This document shows, in pieces, positions 1 to 13,560 of a stretch of DNA of 64,000 nucleotides. The stretch is taken from positions 14,123,226 to 14,187,225 of the forward strand of contig CM076261.1 in assembly GCA_038380795.1 (NCBI GenBank). The letters run 5' to 3'. Every line of letters starts with the position of its first letter. Position 1 is the stretch's first letter. Both the position numbers and the translations under genes were made by a program. The stretch comes from Pyrocephalus nanus (taxonomy: Eukaryota; Chordata; Aves; Passeriformes; Tyrannidae). The notes under the pieces were generated by a model. The model did no database searches, was not told the origin of the DNA, and worked only from the letters and a program-made list of their open reading frames with translations.

Positions 1-3000
1 TAATGTTGATAAAATGAATATCTCACTTTTTAAAATGTGTCCAATGGTCTGAATTGTATTAGCTGCACTCTGATCTCTGACTCTCATATCTGTGTAAAGA
101 TAACTTTTTTAAGTTTCCTCAGGAATAGCTTAGATATTTGTTACAAAGTGCATCATTCCACCCTTGAGTGGAATACACTATGGAATATCTGCATTGAGCT
201 ACTGTCCTTAGTAAACAGTTCGGTACAATCACTACTTGCAAGTGCATCTTTAATCCCAACTAAATCGCATACATAATTTCATGCAATTTTTTTACCTGCA
301 TAAAAGTTAGACCTCTGTGAAAGTGTTTTACATAAATGTCTGTCCTTTATAGCTATGGATCACACATGGACATGCATATGTGTCCCCATTTTGAGGTTTC
401 TATTTGCGCAAAGAATAGTCAGCAACTCTTCTTTTTGTTAGGAGAGTTTCTTCCCTTCCTGCAGATTGTTCTCTCTTTCTCACAAGGTGTTCATATTAAA
501 GGATTCCTCACGTTCTTGAAAATCCGGTTTATTACTTTTGACCAATGCCTAACACCTACACAAAAGGGTCTGCAATTTCTAAGCAGGCTGTAAAAGGGGA
601 GATGCCTAATAATCCTACTAATAGGGGCATTTTAAATGGATTTAAGAAAACAGAGAGGGTATCAAGTCAGTTGGCTGCACAAATCATTCTCTTGGAGAGA
701 ACAGTCTGAATAGGATCAAAACTATTACCAGAAATCACCGATTCATCTACATATTTCACACTTTGTATTTATTTATTTAATTATTTATAGGGTTTTTTTT
801 CCCTCAATTGGATTGGGTTCTCCTATTTGAGAGTTCTGGCTGCACAACAGATGGATAACTTGTAAGCCGTCAACTAGAGCTTTCATCATTTTGCATGAAC
901 AAGTTTTCGCAGAGTTCGAAAAGCATTATTTAAAAAAATACTCAATTCAACATCAGGAGCCTTTCAAACATGAACGAAAGGGTAAGAGAGGGCAGGAGCA
1001 GAAAATTAAAGTGTCTTAAGGAGGCAAGTGTAGTGGGAATCTCCTTTACTCTGATGGATATTTTTAGCACAGTTGATATAAGAAAACGAGAGAACCATTG
1101 CAAGGAAGAAGAAAAATGAATGCTGTCCCTACCCAGGTGAAATAATTAGGCAAGAGTGATTTTACTTGACAGTCAGAGTTAAAGGACAGTTTCATCTAGA
1201 GAGATTATAAAATACAATGAGAACATATAGCTGTCCAGAAAATTTCAGAGAGAGAAGAAGCCTGCTGTTAGGTCTAGCTATATCCATTTAAACTCCATCC
1301 TAAAATACTCCTAGTCATACTATTATGAACAGGACTGAGAAAATTCTGCTGCTGTTAACAGTAAATAACTTGTTAGAACTTGAAAGATTTTTTTAAATAA
1401 TTTCCTACATATTTTCACTGGCACTAAAGTCTGTAGAAGCAACATATATTCTGCGCTAGGTTATTTCTCCTCGTGAAAAACGTTGGAAAACCCTTTATCC
1501 ACTGAAGTTGCTGTATTCTTAGTTCCAATATGTGACAGTATAAAGCATCTCTATATGGAAAAGTTACACAATCAAAATTAAGTCAGCATATAAAGATTAT
1601 TGTTGTTAAACAACTTAGTATAGGCACATATTTGCTACATAATATATATAAGGGTTTTCCATCTAGTATCAATACAAGGACAAACTGAACTTTCACCTGT
1701 GACATCCCCCTGTATGTCTTTTTGAAGCAATTTCCACACAGTGCTATAGGTTTACACATCACAAAATCCTTCAACAGAACTTGAGGTAATTAAAGTCTTT
1801 TATTGATAACTGTATGCTTCATTTTACCCTAATATTACCTTAGCTGTGGCAGCTTTCAGACACTGAAATGTATATTGCTATTTGCTATCATTGTATGTAC
1901 TGTTAGATATAAGCAAAGATAAACAGTTTCAGGTTTAGAATGACAATTAATAAAATAAAAATTAATTTGTTGTGGTAGTGCTTCAGAAAAAGGACAGCCA
2001 AACTGTATACAAAAAATCAGCTCAGCTCTTAATCCATTCCTAGCTAAAAATGTGTGTTTTACATGCATGTGCACATATATATGTAAATATATGCATATAT
2101 ATGTATATATATATGTGTGTGTGTGTATTCGTGTGTATACTTGTGTGCATATTTACACACTGAGAAATGCATTTCAAAGGGGTAGTTTCAATTAATTTAA
2201 ATATATCAGGAGAAATGAGAATGTTACATAATAACTACTAATTACTAATTGATGAACTTAGGTTTTGGTTGAATATGTATAGCATTGAATATATCAATAC
2301 ACTGAATAAGTCTTTAAATACAGCTGATATGAGAAAATTTAAATTATTTTTTAGATTCCTATAGCAAAAATAACCCTTCATTATTACAATGGAAGTAGTA
2401 TAAGTCACAAACAGTTTAAAAACTTAACTTTTGTATTTCCTGAGCTTTGAAGCATTTGTCAATACAACCTGAATTTCTGTGGATGCAGACTTTTTTTTTT
2501 AATGCAGAATTCATTATAGTACTCATTAATTGCCTCTCCATGTCATGCTATGCCATTATTTACACCATCTGTGGTATGCGCTCTGCAGAGAACCAGCAAG
2601 TTAGGCAACTTTATTTTGCTGATGAATAGAAGAGGATTTACCAAATAGGTTAAAGTATGACCTAAGAAATGGGATATGTTAGATATACTCGGTTTGTGAA
2701 GTGTATTTTCATTTTTACACTCAAATAGCATAAAATACCACTAGTGGTCTTTGGATTTTATTAATAATATCTAATGAGAAAAAAAGATCATGATTATGTT
2801 GGATAAGACCATAAACATGACTGGTTTGAAAATGGATTTAAATTATGCATTCAAAATATATTTATAGACTTTTCATTATATTATCATAATTATGATTTGT
2901 GTTTAAATACCTTAAAACCAAACAATAGTTGTGTTTACTAAGGGTTTGTACTGATGACTATCACTGATTTTTACGTAAATGTAGTATTAGATCATGAACA

Positions 3001-3060
3001 AAATCCAAACCAAATCCAATTCAGGCACAATACTATCGACACTTTCATAAGCTACTCTTA
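1..3060. other. AT-rich non-coding flank downstream of CBLN2
   Basis: No gene, RNA or recognisable transposon is visible. Only short random open frames occur, none longer than 85 codons, and none has a recognisable motif. The one distinct element is the TA/TG microsatellite at 2073-2150. The stretch lies 3' of CBLN2, which reads toward low coordinates. I cannot exclude conserved regulatory sequence because I have no alignment. Confidence 0.7.
2073..2150. repeat. compound TA/TG microsatellite
   Basis: Alternating purine-pyrimidine tract made of ATAT blocks, a (TG)n run near 2113-2126 and interrupted GTGTAT units up to about 2150. It is likely to be length-polymorphic. No gene is associated with it. 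Confidence 0.9.
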
Positions 3061-3067
3061 TTTATTA

Positions 3068-3296
3068 TTGGAAACAGTAGACATTTTGATATAACTATAA
3101 GGTGTGGATATCGTGATACATTTTCTGTTGGGGGGAAAAATGTACAACAGCAGCACTGTAGATTGCAACAGGAATATTATGTGAGACCAATTAAAGAGGC
3201 GTCCTAACACATCCTGAGTAGGCTTATTTAAAGTATTTTATATTAATAAATTGATTGGGCAACATTCAGAGTTGATGTAAATTCAACACTGAGGGG
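3068..3296 (+). repeat. left arm of a large inverted duplication
   Basis: The reverse complement of this arm matches 4697-4935 almost end to end with scattered differences and small gaps; I judge about 80% identity by eye. Shared blocks include attgcaacaggaatattatg and gtgagaccaattaaag, and the outer-end block acagtagacattttg. The arm does not resemble CR1 or either LTR in the window. It could be one copy of an old dispersed repeat, or a long terminal inverted repeat of a degraded DNA element. No target-site duplication is evident outside the arms. Confidence 0.85.
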
Positions 3297-4233
3297 CACA
3301 CAAGAAAAGCACATTCATAAGAGGAAATGGCTTTACTCAAATAAGTGAAACAAGCAAGATTAGCCTCTTTGCTGAAATGACAATATATATATTTTACTAT
3401 CAAATTTTACTGATATTTGATTATATAAACAGCTGATCTAAAGGCTTGTCTATCATCTGTCCAGCCACATAGTCAGTGTCCAGCTACAGTTGCAAGGGAT
3501 ATCAATAATTCTCAGGAATTTATAAGCTGTCAATCTGATTTGGCTAACAGCTTGTCAGGAACCATAAAGTTCTGTCAGGTGAACATTCTGACAGGTGAAG
3601 TCATGCCAAATAAAAGAAGTTGCTCCATAAAGAAAGTGGGTATTTTACAATGAATTATAATTTGCCCCTATGATTAAAAATGGGCATGACTCCCCTTCAA
3701 ACATGATCCTGGAACAATGGTTCAAGACAGTGAGTGTTTCCAAATGTAGAAACCATGCAATGTCTCAAAGACATTTCTTGGCCTTTCAGCAATATATTAA
3801 AATAGATTAATCAATAGTTTTTCTTTAATTATGTATAATTGTTTAATGACAAGTCATTACCCATGAAAATTAAGAAGTATATTAATGACACTGACTTTTG
3901 AGTGCTCATTAACACTATAAAGTTATTCTGGATCGAAGCAGACTATTAATTCTAAAAGCTATTTTTTAGCAATTCTACCTGTGACTGTCTATTACAGAAA
4001 TCAATGTGACATTACAAGGACATGAAACCGCTTTCAGCTATTTCTGAATGACTCCATCAGTAAACAAGCCATTTTAGCCTATCTTCTACTTTGACAGATT
4101 TTCCAAGAAACAAATTTGGTCAATAAAAACAAAATGTTCTTTTTAAAAGTTAAAAAAGTCACAGCCAACAAATACAATATAACTTCTAAACAACTCCCTA
4201 GTTTCATGTCCTGTCTCTCTCCTCCTCCCACAG

Positions 4234-4305
4234 ATCCACCTTGCAGGATGCTGAGCAGTAATGAGGTACACTGCACATCCATCACACCCACTGTCTCAGG
4301 GGCAG
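4234..4305 (+). other. orphan exon-like segment of 72 bp
   Basis: The segment follows a near-ideal 3' splice site, a long CT tract running straight into cccacag. It is followed by a strong 5' splice site, gcag then gtgaga. It is 72 bp long, a multiple of three, and is open in the frame beginning at 4116 (residues such as DPPCRMLSSNEVHC). It has higher GC than its AT-rich surroundings. It lies inside the loop of the inverted duplication, on the strand opposite CBLN2. I do not recognise the peptide, and no partner exon was found nearby. It may be a non-coding RNA exon, a relic, or chance. Confidence 0.3.
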
Positions 4306-4696
4306 GTGAGAGCGCACAGGCTTTGGCAAGATCGTGTTCTAACTATGGATATAAAACTCAAAAACCAAGAGGAAGGCAGCAATGTATATGATGAGAAATT
4401 ATCATACCTAATACAGTTCCTGGCTTCTACCCTGCTGTAAGTAGGCTGAAGAAAAGGTAAAACTGTGAACACCAAAACCAGTGAACACCCAGGCTACAGA
4501 CTGTTCCCTGGAAGGGAAGCAGTCAAACAGACAGCATTTTCATAGGAATAGCTTACGACTGTGCTACACAGCGGCTTATGAGAAAGCCTGAAATTTGATG
4601 GAAGGAATATTGTGCTATTGTTCCCTCAGGAACCACTCATTATTGTGCCGTTGGCCTGCTTCACTACCATATATATTTCACACCTACTAACACTCG

Positions 4697-4935
4697 TGGT
4701 GTCCTTCAATATTAAATTCACACCAACTCTGAATGTTACCCATCAATTTATTTATATAAATTACTTTAGATAAGTTTATTCTTAATAGAATGTTTAATGC
4801 AAGGCTCCTTTAATTGGTCTCACATAATATTTCCTGTTGCAATCTACAGTGCTGCTGTCGTACATTTCCCCCTGTAACATAAAATATGAGATTTGCACCT
4901 TATAAAAATAACAAAATGTCTACTGTTACCAAAAA
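4697..4935 (-). repeat. right arm of a large inverted duplication
   Basis: Inverted partner of 3068-3296, separated from it by about 1.4 kb. Clear matching blocks are ccaactctgaatgtta, tttaattggtctcacataat, gttgcaatctacagtgctgc and caaaatgtctactgtta. Similarity stops at the same outer point in both arms, next to a ccaa on this side. Inside the inner end it fades near 4697. The family is not recognised. Confidence 0.85.
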
Positions 4936-6190
4936 CAAGTAGATCGCACCTTCTTGGACTCAGAGACAAAATTAAAAGGGGAAAGGGAACAAATATTACA
5001 AAGAACACAGAAGAAATAAAAGGAGAGATCATGATTGCAATAACTGTACAATTAGAATTTACTCCATATTTTCCATTTAACTGTTTTATAGAAGAGTCCT
5101 AGCTCTATAGCTTAGTATGAAAGACACAAAAGCAGCAGAGAGAGAAAAGCAGTATTTTAAAAACCTTCATTAAATTTAGAAGAAGATTGGTTATCATACA
5201 TATCAACATGTTTAGCTCTATAAAATAAGCAGTCAATATTACTGATCTTGAATACATGAAAAGAGAGATTCAGATTCTACAGTTCTAGTAGCTTTCAAGA
5301 AACTTTCAAGACCAGGTCCAAGGAAAAACCTGTCATTGGCCTCATTTGTCTTAGGAGAGAGACAGAATTATGATGTCATTGCCTTATTCAAGCCAGACAA
5401 ACTGAAATAAATGGGACAACTAAATATGATTATGGTAGGCAGAATTCTAAAATAAAACTGGGGAAATGTAGTAGAAACTGAAAAACTGAGACCTTGAACC
5501 CAATCCAGTTTTTGTTTTCTTCAGAGACATGATAAAATTTTAAACACAAAAAGTATCTTTACAATATCTACCATTAAGACAACTGTATTTATTGTATTTT
5601 TTAAATTTAATAGAAAAAAGTTGCTGCTGACTCAGGTTTTATTTCATGTACTTAAACATAATCCTGCAAGATTTTGCAACTAGAAACACTACAGTCACAC
5701 ACAAGGGGTAACTAGAAAATGCAAGCCATTAAAAACAAAACCTGAAACCAATTCATCCAGTAATTGGCAAAGTGAAACAGCAAAGCAAACAAACAGCATC
5801 AATGGTGAAAATACACAAAAATATTAAATTGGCTAATGCTTTAGTCATTTGAGGTATATAAGCAACACAGATAAGGTTTTTTTAAGAATATATGACTTTA
5901 ATTGGTTTTGTCCCTTTAATGATAAATTTACAATGAAAATGACGTCTACTATAATTTTGAAATACAATGTAGATACAACCGATTTCCTGCAAATGCCTTT
6001 GCATTATATTTGTTTGTGGCAAAGGACTAAATTTGACAAAAATAAATTCTTATACACATCCACCCTTTCGGGATTATTAGCAAAATAAATATTTTAAAAT
6101 AAATAAATAAAGATAAAATTCTATAACATAAAGTCCTTCTCAATCCCCTCAAGCAATTTACCTCAGCACACTAATACACTAACCTTCATA
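4936..6190. other. AT-rich non-coding stretch
   Basis: Nothing gene-like was seen. The open frames are short and lack motifs. The A-rich composition increases toward the AAC-rich tract that begins near 6190. Confidence 0.65.
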
Positions 6191-6295
6191 AAAAATCCAC
6201 AAAACCCCAACCAAACAAGCAAACAAAAAAAACCACCCCTTAAACAAACAAACAAACAAATAAAAACAAAAAACAAACAAAAAACTAAAAAATTG
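6190..6295. repeat. A/C-rich low-complexity tract (AAAC units)
   Basis: Runs of AAAC and AAACA units on the plus strand. Read on the CBLN2 strand this is a U- and GU-rich stretch lying just past the candidate poly(A) signal at 6316-6311. That is where a downstream cleavage element would be expected. Confidence 0.8.
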
Positions 6296-6310
6296 AAGAA
6301 ACAAGATCTG

Positions 6311-6316
6311 TTTATT
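6311..6316 (-). terminator. CBLN2: candidate CBLN2 poly(A) signal (AATAAA)
   Basis: The plus strand reads tttatt, which is AATAAA on the CBLN2 strand. It is about 1.4 kb past the stop codon. From about 15 nt further on the transcript would enter a long U/GU-rich tract (6295 down to 6190), the usual downstream element. A second AATAAA at 6601-6596 has a weaker downstream context and could be an earlier alternative site. The cleavage point itself cannot be read from sequence. Confidence 0.5.
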
Positions 6317-6860
6317 GAGAATGAGGGAAAAGGATACAACTGACGTTGGCCTGATATTTTACCTCTTGTTAATTTGGGTAATAACTTTTACCAACCTTCA
6401 ATATTGATGTCAGTCCACCCCCACAACTTTGATGCCATTTGTTTTGGGAAGAGCACACATAGCAAATAAATGCATGGCACCAATTCAATTCCTGGAGCAT
6501 TTGTGGATCCTCTGAGGCCCCTCTCCCCAAAGCTGTCAAAGATGCTAGTGTCAACTCCTCCGATACTTGCCATGAACAGCTCAAGTGGAGATGGTTTTAT
6601 TTGATTTGGAAGAGGAAGAGTTTGATCTGACATCTCTCTGTGCTCCTACAATGTGCATTCAAGCATTAGTGGACAAATACATCAAATAAATATCAGATAA
6701 AAGCACCCAAAATATGCTTGATAATGCAAAGAAAGTATATATTTTAGGGTATGGTCAGAGAAGATATTCAAAGCCTCCATTGTTGCTTCTAGAAATGTCA
6801 GGACAATTCAGAAATGTCAGTTCCTTTACCAGTTTCCAGATTGTAATTGAAGGATCATGT

Positions 6861-6897
6861 AGCTCTTTTGCTCTTTCTCTCTCTTTCTCTCTCTCTA
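6861..6897. repeat. CT-rich simple repeat
   Basis: Interrupted CTCTTT/CTCT units on the plus strand, which are GA-rich in the CBLN2 transcript. Ordinary low-complexity sequence within the probable 3' UTR. Confidence 0.8.
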
Positions 6898-7190
6898 AAT
6901 AGGTCTATAAAGATCAGCTGGAAAGTGCAGATAGAATTGTTCACTGGTTAGCTTCACTTAGAGCTACAGGGTATATATGTGCTTTCTTTTGTCTTATTGA
7001 TCAATCTAGCTTACATTTTTAGCACGCACAAACAAAAAACAGGAAAAATAAAAAGTCGATGAAAAACACGAATAATACAAATAAGGTTCCAATCGTGCAA
7101 ATTTTGCTTCACTGGATAAAGCACTTCTTGACACAGTAATGTCCAGAATCCCCCTCCCCCAGAAAAATACAGGACTGAGACTGAAGCCAT

Positions 7191-7236
7191 TCTTTTTTTT
7201 TTCCTTTTTTTCTTTTTTCTTTTTTTTTTTTTTCTT
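7191..7236. repeat. T-rich homopolymeric tract in the probable CBLN2 3' UTR
   Basis: Several T runs broken only by single C residues on the plus strand, giving an A-rich stretch in CBLN2 mRNA. It can prime oligo-dT internally and mimic a false 3' end near 7190. It also causes the Lys-rich open frames on the minus strand here. Confidence 0.9.
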
Positions 7237-7715
7237 AAGGCTATACAACACAAAGAAATAAAGAATGGAAAGAACATCGCGTTGGGCTCCATTCTTCTGG
7301 CTCTGGAGCAAGCCTCTGACAAAGTGATTCTGTGGTCCAAGTTATTTGTCTCATGGGACAACAAGAAAAAGAGGAAAAAATGAAAGAGAGGGGAAAAAAT
7401 GAAAAAGAATAAGAAAGTCAATGATTCCAACAATAAAATCCAAAACTGACTTTACAATCACAGGTACAAATTGCTCAGGTCGATAATTTCATTTCTCCTA
7501 AAGATCACTGTCGTCTAAAACTAATTAGAGGCGCAGGTTCCCAAGGAATTGTCAATATTCAAAGCAAATGTTGGAGTTTAGAAGGTTATCATTCTTCTAC
7601 CGTGACAGTCTGACGGGGTGACTGAAAATATCGTCATGTGCTGCCAAGTTCAGGGTGTCATTAACGATTGAATCCTTGCTCCGGCTCATGGATCTGTCTC
7701 CTATTTGGCCTTCTT

Positions 7716-11343
<3,628 letters not shown>

Positions 11344-12013
11344 TCAGGAGCCCCACAGGGGCGCCCCACAACCGACTGGGGCTCCAAAACCCGGCTAGTT
11401 CCCGGGGCCCCACTTTTTACTACATCTGCGAGCCGGGTTTACATCCGTCTCCTAATGCCCCAGCCACTACGGAAGGAAATTTTATTCTTGTTATTGGTAA
11501 CGCGCCCTCTCGCCCCTCAAAGGAGCTGCCCCGCTATCTCTGGAGTTCGCGGGCGGCCAGGACGCCCGGAAGCCCGCGGCCCCGCCGCGGCGCTGCCCCG
11601 GCCGGGCTTTGGAAGCCGCCGCCGCCCTTCTCCCCGCCTGGCTGGAGAGCTGCGCTCGGGCAGATTTGTACTTCCCAACCTTCTGTCCCCCAGGCCAGGC
11701 TGCCACCGCTGCAGCCAACCCCGGCGGCTCCCTAAACTCTCGGGAAGGAAACCGGCTCAGGTACCCCTCAGCTCCCACCCCGGCATGCACATATATCGCA
11801 GGAGTCAAAGCCTCACCCGGCGTCTCCCTCGGAAGTTGCATTTCAGTTTTTCCCATTCACCAGAACACCCGGCGATCTCGCTCCTAGGAGATCGCCCCTA
11901 TACTTCCCCAGAGGCATCTCTACCGCTGCCCTAACCCTGCATCTTATTTTTGCTGTCATTTAAAATGGTAATTTGCAAAAGGAACAACCGGCGGGGAGGA
12001 GAACCGCCTTTTT

Positions 12014-12016
12014 ACC
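12014..12016 (-). other. CBLN2: candidate donor of an untranslated CBLN2 first exon
   Basis: On the gene strand CTCCCAG is followed by GTAAAAAG, a good 5' splice site with the exon ending at 12016. Paired with the acceptor at 11065-11066 it would give a leader intron of about 950 bp. A competing donor, CCGG followed by GTGAGG, occurs near 11815. The transcription start upstream of 12016 is unknown. Confidence 0.4.
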
Positions 12017-12220
12017 TGGGAGGTCCATGACGGGAGAGGAGGGCTGGCTAGGTAGCTCGTCCGCGAACTTGTATTGCTCAGAGAAAATGAGCCGAGATTG
12101 CGCTGGCAGAAAGAAAAGGAAACAGGAGTCGCCTCTTTCTCTCCCGCCCATTGCCAATAATCATCCCCCTCCCGCCAGCCGCTACCACCACCACCCCACT
12201 TCCTCCCTCCTCCCCTCTTC

Positions 12221-12263
12221 ACGCACACATACAGACACACACATACACACGCACACACACACG
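12221..12263. repeat. CA-type microsatellite in the CpG island
   Basis: Interrupted (CA)n on the plus strand with ACAT and ACGC interruptions. It lies upstream of the candidate leader exon donor and could fall in the promoter or the first exon. Confidence 0.88.
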
Positions 12264-12344
12264 CGGCAGGGATTCAGACCCCGGTAGCGGAGCAGAGCGT
12301 GGCCACGGCACCCCGCAGCCCAGCCCTTGCCCCGGCCAGATGCT

Positions 12345-12384
12345 CCGCTCCCTGGAGTCGCACCCCGCTCCCTGGAGTCGCACC
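12345..12384. repeat. two-copy 20-bp tandem duplication
   Basis: Two exact adjacent copies of a 20-bp unit containing ccctggagtcgcacc. It looks like a recent local duplication inside the CpG island. Confidence 0.9.
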
Positions 12385-12641
12385 TCGGCACATCGCGAGC
12401 AGCCGCGGCGAGGCGCGGAATTCCCACTGGGACAGCCTCTCCGGGGCGCCCCGCCGCAGAGTGTCACCGGTGGCAGGGAAAAGCCGTATTCCCTCGCCTC
12501 CCTCTTCCCTTATTTCTACTTAAACCCGTCGTGCTGAGCCGAACCTGTACCAATATGCCACCGACCCGTTAGCGCTGCTGCGGCCGAACAACGCAGCATC
12601 GCTAACTGGGAACTATTTGGAATTCATAGACTTTAATAATT

Positions 12642-12661
12642 CTAATAATAATAATAATAAT
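12642..12661. repeat. (TAA)n trinucleotide microsatellite
   Basis: About six to seven TAA units in a small AT-rich patch (12605-12670) that interrupts the CpG island. Confidence 0.92.
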
Positions 12662-12829
12662 CACTAAAAGGTACACGTTGGTTGAGAAACTTCATGCCGT
12701 AAGGCTCCACGCCGCACACTGAAAAGCCTCATTCCCACGCCCGTACTCCCGCGCCTCGGCGCCCAGAGATCGGCGGCAGCTCCCCCTTTATTAAAGTATT
12801 TCTTCCACGGGGCGTCTCCGCTTCCCGAA

Positions 12830-13010
12830 CCGCGACCCGCTCCCTGACCCACTTCCGGACTGGGACCTGCTCCTCGACCCGCTCCTGGACGGGACCCCCT
12901 CGCCGATACACTCCCAGCCCAGCACCTGCTCCCGGACTCGCACCCACCCTCAAACCCTCTCCCGAGCCGGGATCCGCTCCCGGGCCAGACCCGCCCGACC
13001 CCACCGGCCC
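12830..13010. repeat. degenerate GC-rich minisatellite-like stretch
   Basis: Motifs such as gacccgctcc, ctcctcgacccgctcc and cgctcccggg recur about every 20-30 bp with many substitutions. They also drive the Arg/Gly/Glu-rich open frames here. This is probably an old tandem array at the outer edge of the CpG island. Confidence 0.55.
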
Positions 13011-13249
13011 CGCCCGCGGCTCTGCTCCAAGTGCGGTCGCGTGGCGCCACCTGGCGGCGCCGCGGGAAGTCGCGCCCTTGCCGGGGCGGGCCGGGCTGGA
13101 CCGCGGGGCCGCCGTGGGGGGCTGGGAGGGAGGAGGGAGCGGGAGTCGCACCCCACCCAGGGAGGCAGGGAAAATCCCAAGCGCCATTAGGCTGAGAAAC
13201 CGAGCGGCTGCCTCCTCTCGCTGCCTGGGTGCGCTGGGCTTGTGGGTCG

Positions 13250-13560
13250 CCCCTGCCTTACGGAGCGGTAATGATGATTTATGTCACAGTCAAGGTTATC
13301 ATCAGATATTACTGCCTGCAAATGTTGTTTCATGGGTCTCAGCCCGTGGGGCTGCTGCTGAGAGGTTATCGGCAACGCAAGAGAAGGTGAAGCAGAGCTC
13401 TGACAATGAAGTTTTGAGAAAAAGCGTTGCATTTTGATGCATTTCTCTCTGTTGTGAACTGCATTTCTCATTGCATGTGGTATTTTCCTAGAGATCCTAA
13501 AACTCAGACTTCAGAATCTGAAATGAACTTATCAGAAAGTATACATCTGCATATACATTT
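13250..13560. promoter_or_regulatory. candidate conserved non-coding element beside the CpG island
   Basis: Unique, mid-GC sequence immediately outside the CpG island, with clustered homeodomain- and bZIP-like cores (taatgatgatttatgtca, aggttatcatcagatatta, gcatttctcattgcat). It shows no repeat character. It could be a proximal enhancer of CBLN2. Without an alignment this is a guess. Confidence 0.25.

Larger units (their letters stand above)
6317..7715 (-). other. CBLN2: probable CBLN2 3' untranslated region
   Basis: The region runs from the TAA stop at 7718-7716 to the candidate poly(A) signal at 6316-6311. It contains no transposon. It includes a 46-bp T-rich stretch on the plus strand (7191-7236) that would be an internal A-rich tract in the mRNA, and a CT-rich microsatellite at 6861-6897. 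The open frames inside it (for example 6388-6633 and 7011-7433) are compositional and not genes. The 3' boundary is inferred. Confidence 0.55.

Noticed and set aside
6369..6633. Two overlapping 71- and 81-codon minus-strand frames
   Set aside because: Located in the inferred CBLN2 3' UTR, no motif, two frames competing; treated as chance.
7006..7433. 101- and 140-codon minus-strand frames with poly-Lys
   Set aside because: They read through the A-rich tract of the probable CBLN2 3' UTR; compositional artefact.
12664..13187. 128- and 152-codon minus-strand frames rich in Gly, Arg and Glu
   Set aside because: They translate a degenerate GC-rich tandem array and overlap each other in different frames; no homology.
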